Below are positions 1 through 6,095 of a stretch of 14,889 bases of DNA, in pieces. Position numbers and translations under genes: made by a program. Position 1 is the first letter of the stretch. The number at the start of each line of letters is the position of its first letter. The notes under the pieces are model-generated. The model saw only the letters and a list, made by a program, of their open reading frames with translations. It did no database searches and was not told the origin of the DNA. The DNA is from Bryobacteraceae bacterium (lineage in GTDB: Bacteria; Acidobacteriota; Terriglobia; Bryobacterales; Bryobacteraceae): contig JANXXV010001007.1 of NCBI GenBank assembly GCA_025350445.1, forward strand, positions 1 through 14,889, given 5' to 3'.

Positions 1-1
1 C

Positions 2-1087
2 CTGAACGCCACCACCGCGAAAATCCTCAAGCTCGAACTAAAAAAGGTCCGCTACCTGCGCAGCCTAAGCTTCATCCAGGGGACCTTCGTCAACCTGTTG
101 CGCACCTCTATCCTCTTTCTGATGCTGTACCTCATCTTCACCCAGCGCATCACCGTGGGCCAGTTCTTCTCTCTCTTCATCTACTCGTTCTTCATCTTCG
201 GGCCGCTGCAGGAACTAGGCAACGTAGTGAATACCTACCGCGAAACGGAAGTGTCACTGCAGAACTTCGAAACGATTCTAGCCATGCCCCCGGAGCCTCG
301 TCCAGAACACCCCGTGCCCATCACCGAACTCGAAACACTGCGATTCGAAGACGTAGGGTTCCAACACCAATCGGCCAATAAACCCGCTCTCAAAGGGATC
401 TCATTCTCTGTCTCGCGCGGGGAGACGATTGCCTTCGTAGGCCCTTCGGGATCCGGAAAAACAACACTCGTGAAGCTGCTGGTCGGACTCTACCGGCCGC
501 GCGAAGGACACATTCTCTACAACGGAACGCGCGAAGACGAAATCGAAATCGAAGGCTTCCGCGAACGCATCGGCTTCGTCACCCAGGACGCACAGTTGTT
601 CAGCGGCTCCATCCGCGAGAACCTGTTATTCGTGCGTCCAGGCGCAACGGACCAGCAGTGTTTGGATGTCCTGCGACAAGCAGCCGTCGAGACCTTACTA
701 GCGCGAGCCGACCGTGGTCTCGATACCGTCATCGGTGAAGGCGGCGTGAAAGTATCCGGCGGTGAAAAGCAGCGTCTCGCCATCGCGCGTGCCCTGCTGC
801 GAAGGCCGCAGTTGCTAGTCTTTGATGAGGCAACATCGTCGCTCGATTCGCTCACCGAAGAGGACATCAGCCAGACCATCCGCGAAGTAGCAATTACCAG
901 GGAAGCAATCACCATCCTCATCGCGCACCGCCTCTCCACCGTGCTTCACGCCGACCGCATATACGTTCTCGAACGTGGAAAAATCGTCGAGTTCGGCCGC
1001 CACGAAGCACTGCTCGAACGCAAGGGCCTCTACTATGCCATGTGGCGGCAGCAGGTAGGCGAGGGCCGCGCCGCGCTTACTACTTAA
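2..1087 (+). CDS. ABC transporter (exporter type), C-terminal part with ATPase domain; 5' end outside window
   Basis: The frame is open from base 2, so the gene starts upstream. The TTG at 98 is only an internal codon. The first ~70 residues are membrane-domain sequence with hydrophobic helices, ending in the coupling region before the ATPase. The nucleotide-binding domain is complete: Walker A GPSGSGKTT (nt ~440-466), Q-loop VTQD (~578), signature VSGGEKQ (~752), Walker B LLVFDEATSSLD (~812) and switch His in IAHRLS (~926). A fused membrane-ATPase layout with this signature is typical of homodimeric exporters of peptides, lipids or drugs. The substrate cannot be told from this part. The protein ends in VGEGRAALTT, and these last codons lie inside the left copy of a direct repeat whose other copy is at 4253-4314. 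The gene probably once converged on the M56/GWxTD gene. Confidence 0.93.
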   Translation: MNATTAKILKLELKKVRYLRSLSFIQGTFVNLLRTSILFLMLYLIFTQRITVGQFFSLFIYSFFIFGPLQELGNVVNTYRETEVSLQNFETILAMPPEPRPEHPVPITELETLRFEDVGFQHQSANKPALKGISFSVSRGETIAFVGPSGSGKTTLVKLLVGLYRPREGHILYNGTREDEIEIEGFRERIGFVTQDAQLFSGSIRENLLFVRPGATDQQCLDVLRQAAVETLLARADRGLDTVIGEGGVKVSGGEKQRLAIARALLRRPQLLVFDEATSSLDSLTEEDISQTIREVAITREAITILIAHRLSTVLHADRIYVLERGKIVEFGRHEALLERKGLYYAMWRQQVGEGRAALTT

Positions 1088-1124
1088 CCGATTAACCGAA
1101 AAGTTGACTGCATAGGAGCGTGTG
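1055..1124. repeat. Left direct repeat (attL-like)
   Basis: Matches 4253-4314 at 56 of 62 aligned positions and carries an extra 8 bp (ATTAACCG at 1091-1098, a local tandem duplication). It encodes the ABC transporter's last ten codons and stop on the + strand. On the - strand it encodes a copy of the M56/GWxTD C-terminus, T-R-S-Y-A-V-N-F-S-V, detached from any gene body. The two differences in the ABC part (GTA/GTG, CTT/CTC) and the four in the M56 part (CGC/CGT, TCC/TCG, GCA/GCG, GTC/GTG) are all synonymous. Confidence 0.82.
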
Positions 1125-1129
1125 TGATC

Positions 1130-1267
1130 ATGAACCTTCTAAAGCAGGACGTGCCGTTAGAGGATGTGCAGTATCTCGCCGGGCACTCAAACCCAAAGAC
1201 CACGCAGATTTACGACCGCAGACGGCGGCGCGTCACGCGCAACATCGTGGAGAGGATTTCGATTTAG
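1130..1267 (+). pseudogene. Tyrosine recombinase (phage-type integrase), C-terminal remnant
   Basis: ATG to TAG gives 45 residues. They contain VQYLAGHSNPKTTQIYDRR followed by a basic tail ending NIVERISI. This is the end of the catalytic domain of tyrosine recombinases: the LxGHs..TT motif with its catalytic His, and the nucleophile Tyr in IYDRR. The upstream part, including the first catalytic Arg and the RxxRH box, is missing, because the left direct repeat begins a few bases before the ATG. The frame stays open back to 1088 but the added residues come from the repeat. A working enzyme of this family has about 300-400 residues, so this is a relic. It probably marks the enzyme that integrated the neighbouring RM genes. 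Confidence 0.8.
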
Positions 1268-1276
1268 GAAAGTAGG

Positions 1277-1288
1277 CATGTATACATG
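1277..1288. other. 12-bp perfect palindrome CATGTATACATG
   Basis: A perfect palindrome lies between the recombinase relic and the end of the endonuclease gene. It could bind a dimeric protein or be chance. No regulator that would use it is visible nearby, and it is downstream, not upstream, of the RM genes. Confidence 0.3.
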
Positions 1289-1335
1289 TCTGCTTTCATG
1301 ATGACAGGGTTAACCTCTGCTTCAGACAACCCGGC

Positions 1336-1830
1336 TTAAGCATAAGGCCCCAAGAATCGCGTCCCGTTGAAATGAATGAGGTGCGAGGGCGCGTCCGCGC
1401 ACCATACTTCAGTTTCCCAGGCGATCTCGCCGAGATAGCGGCTCATCGCGGCGCGCGACGGAAACGCCGTGACGTAGACCAGGCCCGCCTCTGAGGTGGC
1501 GAACAGGCGAGCAAGTTCTTCGTGTCGCTTCCCGTCCACAGGGCCATGGCTGGTCACGGACTCCACGAGCAACAACCAGTTTCGTTCAGGGTAATAGAGC
1601 ACGACGTCCGGCATTTTGCCGTGGCCGTCAACGACGACGCCGAGCTTCGCCAGCAAATCTTTATCGAAGTAGCCCCACTTCTCGCCGCTGTCGCCAGCAT
1701 AAATAAGGACGCCGTCCGGCACGTAGCGCGGCGCGAATTCTTCGATGATCGCCTTTATCAGCTCGCTATGATCTCCGGGGCTGATGCGGATCGTATCGCC
1801 CGTGGCGAGCTTCACGGGAAGCTTCTTCAT
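1336..1830 (-). CDS. PstI/BsuBI-type restriction endonuclease, catalytic C-terminal fragment
   Basis: This 164-residue frame starts at ATG 1830 and carries the catalytic domain of the BsuBI/PstI endonuclease family, whose characterised members cut CTGCAG. Recognisable stretches are YAGDSGEKWGYFD (~44-56), the acidic PD at 74-75 followed by a hydrophobic strand and E90-S91-V92, then TSHGPVDGKRHEEL (~93-106). PD plus ExV and a nearby Lys fits a variant PD-(D/E)xK centre; this assignment is inference. The same frame runs upstream without a shift through a single TAG at 1900-1902 into the N-terminal half. The piece is therefore the 3' part of a broken gene of about 296 codons. It could be translated alone from ATG 1830, where GAGAG lies just upstream, but it would lack the N-terminal domain. 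Confidence 0.85.
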   Translation of the reverse strand: MKKLPVKLATGDTIRISPGDHSELIKAIIEEFAPRYVPDGVLIYAGDSGEKWGYFDKDLLAKLGVVVDGHGKMPDVVLYYPERNWLLLVESVTSHGPVDGKRHEELARLFATSEAGLVYVTAFPSRAAMSRYLGEIAWETEVWCADAPSHLIHFNGTRFLGPYA

Positions 1831-1899
1831 CTCCCGCTCTCTGGCGTAGCGCGCCGTCAGGGTCTGGCGGGTTTTGAGGTATTTTTCGAGGTTCTTGTT

Positions 1900-1902
1900 C
1901 TA
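1900..1902 (-). other. In-frame amber codon interrupting the endonuclease gene
   Basis: TAG follows L-R-S-F-G-T-A-A, and the frame continues directly as N-K-N-L-E-K-Y-L, through 23 further codons to the next ATG. As I recall the family, a Trp is common at this spot, so TGG to TAG by one G-to-A transition is the simplest origin. The original residue is inference. Confidence 0.8.
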
Positions 1903-2226
1903 GGCGGCCGTGCCGAAGCTGCGGAGCAGCGTAAGCGTGTCCGGCTCAATCTGGTAGACAGCTTTCGGACTGTTCACAGGCCGCGCAGGATTGTCCGGGT
2001 TATAGAGGGCGATGCCAGCAGCGACCATTTGATGAATGGTCTGCCTACGAAACGTCTCGCGCGAGTTCGGCGCATAAAGCTTGCCGTAATGATCGCGCGC
2101 GAATTCCATCATGGGCGTGATGCCGACGAGCGGGTTTTCCGCTGTCGCCCATGACCCCTTCTTCGTCAAATTGAGCAGCGCCAGCAAGCACAAAGCGGAT
2201 CGGTCATTGCGCTGGGCCCGCGGCAT
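1900..2226 (-). CDS. PstI/BsuBI-type restriction endonuclease, N-terminal fragment
   Basis: This 108-residue frame runs from ATG 2226 to the internal TAG. It matches the N-terminal, winged-helix-like domain of BsuBI/PstI endonucleases: PRAQRNDRSALCLLALL (~2-18), GITPMMEFARDHYGKLYAPN (~36-55), RETFRRQTIHQM (~56-67) and PVNSPKAVYQIEP (~82-95). Family-like sequence (RIAHALQILGELG) continues upstream of ATG 2226 in the same frame as far as CTG 2280, where a TGA blocks it. The true start may therefore be a non-ATG codon up to 54 bp earlier, overlapping the methyltransferase stop (2264). Gene order regulator, methyltransferase, endonuclease with overlaps implies one transcript. The endonuclease is probably inactive. 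Confidence 0.83.
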   Translation of the reverse strand: MPRAQRNDRSALCLLALLNLTKKGSWATAENPLVGITPMMEFARDHYGKLYAPNSRETFRRQTIHQMVAAGIALYNPDNPARPVNSPKAVYQIEPDTLTLLRSFGTAA

Positions 2227-2263
2227 CCCAAGTTCGCCGAGGATCTGAAGAGCGTGGGCGATT

Positions 2264-3745
2264 CTATTTTCTTCTGCCAGTCACCGCCTCAACCTGTTGA
2301 TCGATCATCTCCTGCGTCAGGCGGATGTGTTTTTTTCCCCACTGCCCAAGTTTTTCCAGCTCCCTGATCTCCGGGTAGCGCAGAATCCGAAGGTCTGTAG
2401 CGTTGACTTGCGTATGGCCGCTGAAGCGGCGGAAGTAGTCGTCCACGGCCGTTGAATTCAAGAACACGCTAAGGCCATGCGCAACGTCAGGGGAGATGCC
2501 TTTTTTCGCAGAGTGAAAAACATTGAGGTGATTTTCAAAGCCGATGGCGTCGCCTTCAAAAACGCCGCGGTCAACGACGTGCGCCACGATGCGTCGTCGT
2601 TCTTCCTTGGAGGAAAACCGGCGGACGACCGTATAAGAGCCATTCGGATAAAGCCATTTTTTTGTTTCCGCGTTGTTGACGATCGCGTTCGGTTTTTTCG
2701 ATTGCCGGGGCCATTCCAGCGATCCTTTGGTGAAATGCGCCGGATAGAGAAGCGGCGCGGCGCCGCTCTCAGGCTGTGCGCGCAAGAATTCCTTCAGCCG
2801 GAAATCCACGACTGGACCCGTCGAAACTTCGAGGCCGATTTCTTCAAGTGATCGGGACGCCGGCGGTACGCCGCTGATCCCGCCATGCGCGGGGTCCATC
2901 GGTACATGAATGAATTTCTGTTCGTCGTCACCGTGGACAATATCAGCGAACGGGTAGCAGTTCGTTTCAAGATCGGAAAAGCTGGGATCGCTTGAAGTCG
3001 TGATCGTGACCGCGCCCTGTTTTTTTCCGCGGGCAAGTTTGAGAATGACGTTTTCCTGGAGAACGTCATCGTCGGTAAAAGCGCTCGTCCGGCTATGAAA
3101 GAGGTGAATATGTTCGAGCGAGGCGCGCCCGAGCATCCATTCGCGAAACGGCTTGTAATAGAGGCCGTTGCAGAAGCTGCGCGGGATGATGGCTACGATT
3201 TCCCCGCCCTCCGCCATCAATTCGATCACAAGGCCCAGGAACGCCGTGTAGAGATTGACGGTTTCAAGCCCGACCGCACGAAGCAAAGCCCGATGCTGTG
3301 AATCGCTGCCGATCTTTTTGTAAGGCGGGTTCAGGATCGCGTGGGTGAAGCGCTCTTTCTTGCCAAGTTTGATCCGGTAAACCGCGTCCTGAATGAAATC
3401 GCGCTCAATGATCGTCCCTTCAAAGCTGCAGTTTCCATAGCGATCTAATGTGTTTCGAAGGTAAGAGACCATCGTCGGGTCGATTTCGTAGGCGGACACG
3501 TTCACGTCCGCCGTTCCCCACCGGCTGATAAAAGCGTCGGTTAGGGAGCCTACGCCGGCGCCTGCATCCAGTAGCCGCACGGAGCCTTCTCGATCTGAAA
3601 ACAAGGAGGCCATGAACCGGGCGATGCTGTCCGGCGTCATGAACTGCCCGAGTTCCAGTTTCCGGGCTGAGTTCAGGCGGCCATTGGCTTCGCGTCGAAC
3701 ATGATCGACGACCGACAAAGCCGCCTTTGTTGCTGCGGCGCTCAT
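2264..3745 (-). CDS. DNA adenine-N6 methyltransferase of PstI/BsuBI type RM system
   Basis: A 493-residue protein, close to the roughly 500 residues of M.PstI and M.BsuBI. It should methylate adenine in the sequence cut by the adjacent endonuclease, CTGCAG by family analogy. Order of motifs: QFMTP (34-38, motif X), LLDAGAGVGSLT (58-69, SAM-binding motif I), AYEIDP (85-90, motif II) and NPPY (139-142, catalytic motif IV). The C-terminal half, about residues 250-490, is the target-recognition region. I chose ATG 3745 because it overlaps the upstream regulator's stop as ATGA and has AGGAAG five bases upstream. The frame stays open to 4069, but the extra N-terminal residues are not family-like. 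The gene is intact, so the host may carry CTGCAG methylation without the matching nuclease. Confidence 0.93.
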   Translation of the reverse strand: MSAAATKAALSVVDHVRREANGRLNSARKLELGQFMTPDSIARFMASLFSDREGSVRLLDAGAGVGSLTDAFISRWGTADVNVSAYEIDPTMVSYLRNTLDRYGNCSFEGTIIERDFIQDAVYRIKLGKKERFTHAILNPPYKKIGSDSQHRALLRAVGLETVNLYTAFLGLVIELMAEGGEIVAIIPRSFCNGLYYKPFREWMLGRASLEHIHLFHSRTSAFTDDDVLQENVILKLARGKKQGAVTITTSSDPSFSDLETNCYPFADIVHGDDEQKFIHVPMDPAHGGISGVPPASRSLEEIGLEVSTGPVVDFRLKEFLRAQPESGAAPLLYPAHFTKGSLEWPRQSKKPNAIVNNAETKKWLYPNGSYTVVRRFSSKEERRRIVAHVVDRGVFEGDAIGFENHLNVFHSAKKGISPDVAHGLSVFLNSTAVDDYFRRFSGHTQVNATDLRILRYPEIRELEKLGQWGKKHIRLTQEMIDQQVEAVTGRRK

Positions 3746-3915
3746 GAGGACTTCCTGAGCAGAGGCCACTTGTCCGCTATGTATTGTTCCGCCGCATCCC
3801 GGACGACCCACGCCAGGGACACTTTTTTCGCTAACGCTATATCCTCCAGCGTCCGGTAAATGTCCGGCGGAAAGCTTATCGACGCACGCACAGAGGCTGC
3901 CATCTCGTCCGCCAT
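3742..3915 (-). CDS. Small ribbon-helix-helix (CopG/Arc-like) protein, first gene of the RM operon
   Basis: 57 residues. A short strand VRASISF (~9-15) is followed by two helices (PDIYRTLEDIALAKK, ~17-31, and SLAWVVRDAAEQYIADKW, ~33-50), the plan of a dimeric ribbon-helix-helix DNA-binding domain. Start ATG 3915 is preferred because GGAAGGA lies eight bases upstream. An in-frame ATG at 3948 would add 11 basic residues without a comparable ribosome site. The stop overlaps the methyltransferase ATG (ATGA), so the two are translationally coupled. It probably controls expression of the RM genes, a role other RM systems give to C proteins. Candidate half-sites flank the promoter upstream. Function is inference from fold and position. 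Confidence 0.82.
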   Translation of the reverse strand: MADEMAASVRASISFPPDIYRTLEDIALAKKVSLAWVVRDAAEQYIADKWPLLRKSS

Positions 3916-3962
3916 CTGTTTGTCCTTCCGTCGGTTGCTGGTTTTCATCGAATAGCTTAAGG

Positions 3963-3989
3963 TTCACCACATTACACCATATCGGTGAA
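3963..3989 (-). promoter_or_regulatory. Probable RM operon promoter and operator
   Basis: Read on the minus strand, TGG-TGTAAT (3979-3971) is an extended -10 with 5 of 6 consensus bases and a start near 3964, about 49 bases before the regulator's ATG. It sits between perfect 6-bp inverted copies, TTCACC at 3963-3968 and GGTGAA at 3984-3989. A third TTCACC lies at 4013-4018. The symmetry around the -10 fits autorepression by the ribbon-helix-helix protein. No good -35 was found. Confidence 0.42.
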
Positions 3990-4117
3990 GTTGCAAGTTT
4001 GATGGATCTAAATTCACCCTCTTTGCCTCTCCCTTGAAGGGACAGCGGCCCATCCGGTTCGCGCGGCATAAAAAGCCTGGCGCGGGCCGGAGCCTTGGCC
4101 AGAATGAGAACGGCGTT

Positions 4118-4294
4118 CTAAAACAACCCGCCAAGTGCGCCGTCGGCGACGATGATCTTGCGCTTCTTGCGGAGCGTGGCCACCTTGGGATCGAAGTTGG
4201 CCGGAATGTCGCGATATGCGGATTCCATGTATTCGCTGAGCGCCTGACGTTCGTGGGCGAGGGCCGCGCCGCGCTCACTACTTAACCGAAAAGT
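4118..4294 (-). pseudogene. Unrecognised C-terminal gene remnant at right edge of island
   Basis: A minus-strand frame is open from 4294 to a TAG at 4118-4120. It encodes about 58 residues with gene-like codon use, including ALAHERQALSEYMESAYRD, then PANFDPKVATLRKKRKIIV and the end GALGGLF. No plausible start codon occurs before Met in EYMES, and the upstream part lies inside the right direct repeat. It therefore looks like the 3' end of a gene cut off at the island boundary. I do not recognise the family. After the TAG, 3949-4117 holds only the RM promoter region and no gene. Confidence 0.35.
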
Positions 4295-4314
4295 TCACCG
4301 CATACGAACGTGTG
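4253..4314. repeat. Right direct repeat (attR-like)
   Basis: Counterpart of 1055-1124, 62 bp, without the 8-bp duplication. On the minus strand it forms the real 3' end of the M56/GWxTD gene. On the plus strand it would encode V-G-E-G-R-A-A-L-T-T and TAA, the same tail as the ABC transporter, here attached to unrelated sequence. Carrying an ABC tail with only synonymous changes suggests this copy came from a relative with the same convergent gene pair. Confidence 0.8.
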
Positions 4315-5486
4315 GTGAGCCCAGAGCCGTCGGTCACAATCGCCTCCAGCACAAACGATCCAGAGTCCAACGGATTCGTCTCAAGCGCGAAAATGGGCCG
4401 TTGCAGACAACCGGAAGTTTGCGGTGAATCTTTGCACAAGCTGACAACGGATGAGGACTTCCATCTGTTCTGCCCTCCGGAAGTCCGCACCGAGACGGAG
4501 ATCGAATATTGTTTGGCCTCGAAATCAATCGGAACACCCGTCGACGCCCGCCGCTCCGGAGTGATCATGACGTAGGCCTGCGCGCCCGGCGTCGTGGAGT
4601 GAAACAGATAGCCAAGCGGATCGGAAGTCTGTTGATATTCGCCCAAACCAGACCGGTCCACAAAATCGATCAATACATTGTTCCCGATACCAGGGATACT
4701 GCGATACAGCCAATTTTCAAAGGGGAACGTAGCAGGAATTCCACCCCCTTGTTCAGCTGTCCGGTCGTACTTCTGCGGGGAAGGATGGGATTCTATTTCA
4801 TCGGCCGGACCATAGGTAATGTAGATCCTGCCACGGTCGCTCTTCCAACCGGGAAGCGTGCCGGCGCCGAACCGCTCGTTGGCATAGGCGATACGCCGGT
4901 AGTGTGATTCCTTAGCTTCGTTCTCGGGCGTGGCCGGAGTCGGATCGCGACGGCTCCAGAATTGGACGATGAACTGTTCGCGCTCGGCGTCCGTCCGCAA
5001 ACGCTCGAATGCGGATCTCTCCCCGGCCTTGATGAGGTACACCACGTCCTCATGCAACCACCTGTCAAAAGCCGGATTTGCCGCGGGAGTCGGCGTCGCC
5101 TGCCACGCCGCAAGCATCACCGCGCCGATCACGGTAAGTAGCGCCGCGGAAAACACCGGCGCCAGATGATTGCTATGACCCGGCTGACCCAGCAGCCGCC
5201 GAATTCGATTCATAAGATGACCTCCCGTGGCCGCCATTGCGGCGTTTTGCAGAGTCCAACGGTTCTCTTCCAGCGCAGCCAGCGCCATGGCATATTCATG
5301 GGCATTGCCATGAATGGCAACCACCATATCGTCACAGCAATTCTCCCGTTCAGCGCGAATCACGTTCGAGATCCACCACATCGCCGGGTGATAGAACAGC
5401 AGTCCCTCGACGGAGGTCTGCAACAAATTCATTAGGTAGTCATAGCGCCGGATGTGCGCCAGTTCGTGCAAAAGAATGGATTCCAC
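4278..5486 (-). CDS. M56 (BlaR1-like) peptidase - GWxTD fusion, C-terminal fragment
   Basis: 402 residues if begun at GTG 5486, but really the 3' part of a gene broken by TAG 5490-5492. It opens with the M56 zinc motif HELAH (residues 7-11), then the acidic segment RAERENCCDD (44-53, probable third ligand). A membrane helix at ~108-129 is followed by an outside part. That part is a GWxTD domain (~139-270) with FDRWLHEDV, FIVQFWSRRDPTP and the signature GWKSD at 213-217 (Ser for the usual Thr), then a beta-rich end (~305-402). In BlaR1/MecR1 the extracellular part is a penicillin-binding sensor; here GWxTD takes that place. The signal sensed is unknown. The 3' end lies in the right island repeat. 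Confidence 0.85.
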   Translation of the reverse strand: MESILLHELAHIRRYDYLMNLLQTSVEGLLFYHPAMWWISNVIRAERENCCDDMVVAIHGNAHEYAMALAALEENRWTLQNAAMAATGGHLMNRIRRLLGQPGHSNHLAPVFSAALLTVIGAVMLAAWQATPTPAANPAFDRWLHEDVVYLIKAGERSAFERLRTDAEREQFIVQFWSRRDPTPATPENEAKESHYRRIAYANERFGAGTLPGWKSDRGRIYITYGPADEIESHPSPQKYDRTAEQGGGIPATFPFENWLYRSIPGIGNNVLIDFVDRSGLGEYQQTSDPLGYLFHSTTPGAQAYVMITPERRASTGVPIDFEAKQYSISVSVRTSGGQNRWKSSSVVSLCKDSPQTSGCLQRPIFALETNPLDSGSFVLEAIVTDGSGLTTRSYAVNFSVK

Positions 5487-5489
5487 CTG

Positions 5490-5492
5490 CTA
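5490..5492 (-). other. In-frame amber codon interrupting the M56/GWxTD gene
   Basis: The frame reads N-L-S-V, TAG, Q-V-E-S-I-L-L-H-E-L-A-H with no shift. A Gln codon CAG changed to TAG by one C-to-T transition would restore the usual sequence before the zinc motif. The break separates the membrane-anchoring N-terminus from the catalytic site. Confidence 0.82.
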
Positions 5493-6095
5493 CACGGACA
5501 GGTTCGCAAGCATCCCAATGGGCATCAGGATCAACGGGCGTACATGACCAATCACCACCGGCACGTCGGCCAGGCAAGATTCCAGCAGCCGTACCGGACG
5601 GGAGATCGCCACTCTACCCCGGAGCGCGTCAAGCCGCTGTTGCCAGATATCCGTGGGGCAGCACACGCCGCGGCGGCGAATCCTTTGCGCGAACAGGCAA
5701 CTCGCCAGAGTGCGCAGGTGAAAAATCAGAACGCCGCCCGCCCAGAATGGCGCAAGCCAAGGCGGAAACTCCGCAAGACCCGCCTTAGCCGCGCCATCGG
5801 CCGCACCCCAGCGCTCAGGCAAATTCAGACCTAAGCCCGCATCGCGTACCGTACCTGACGCTACGTGCTGAGCCGCCCCACCCGGCAGCAGAACTGAGAA
5901 GGTGCCCGAAGCCGCCACAAGCAGGCTGGCCATCGCCACGCACGCGGCAGCATAACGGATTCGCGGCGAACGCACCGTGGCAAGCAGCGCCGCCAAACCC
6001 GCCGCAATCAGCGCGCCCTCCCACAAAGAGTGGGCCAGCGTCCAGCCAAGAGCATAAGCGGTGTCGGATCGAACCCAACCGGATAACATCTTCAT
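5490..6095 (-). CDS. M56 (BlaR1-like) sensor peptidase, N-terminal membrane fragment
   Basis: 201 residues from ATG 6095 to the internal TAG. Three hydrophobic segments are visible: ~13-41 (ALGWTLAHSLWEGALIAAGL), ~48-71, and ~111-135 around WLAPFWAGGVLIFHLR. The region before the zinc motif follows, with RPVRLLESCLADVPVVIGHV and LILMPIGMLANL, both typical of M56 peptidases. The ATG overlaps the blaI stop (ATGA), so translation is coupled to the repressor. Together with the frame at 4278-5486 it makes a 605-codon gene in one reading frame with one internal stop. Alone it lacks the protease site and the sensor domain. Confidence 0.85.
   Translation of the reverse strand: MKMLSGWVRSDTAYALGWTLAHSLWEGALIAAGLAALLATVRSPRIRYAAACVAMASLLVAASGTFSVLLPGGAAQHVASGTVRDAGLGLNLPERWGAADGAAKAGLAEFPPWLAPFWAGGVLIFHLRTLASCLFAQRIRRRGVCCPTDIWQQRLDALRGRVAISRPVRLLESCLADVPVVIGHVRPLILMPIGMLANLSV

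Larger units (their letters stand above)
1055..4314. mobile_element. Restriction-modification island between diverged direct repeats
   Basis: A 3.26 kb segment bounded by matching sequences at 1055-1124 and 4253-4314. Inside are a tyrosine-recombinase tail directly against the left repeat, a three-gene PstI/BsuBI-type RM operon on the minus strand, and an unrecognised gene remnant against the right repeat. The repeats, the recombinase remnant and the RM cargo together suggest an integrated element that has lost most of its integration module. Its target would be the overlapping 3' ends of the ABC gene and the M56/GWxTD gene. The repeats, remnant and genes are seen directly. Integration as the mechanism is inference. 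Confidence 0.62.

Noticed and set aside
3746..4069. N-terminal extension of the methyltransferase frame to ATG 4069
   Set aside because: The added 108 residues are not family-like and run through the ribbon-helix-helix gene. ATG 3745 has a ribosome site and ATGA coupling.
4055..4117. Stretch N-A-V-L-I-L-A-K-A-P resembling the start of a DUF2064 glycosyltransferase
   Set aside because: Similarity covers about ten residues, then ends without the expected following motif. Too short to call.
4034..4285. Plus-strand frame ending in the same V-G-E-G-R-A-A-L-T-T tail as the ABC transporter
   Set aside because: Only the last ten codons, from the repeat, resemble the transporter. The rest is antisense to a more gene-like minus-strand frame.
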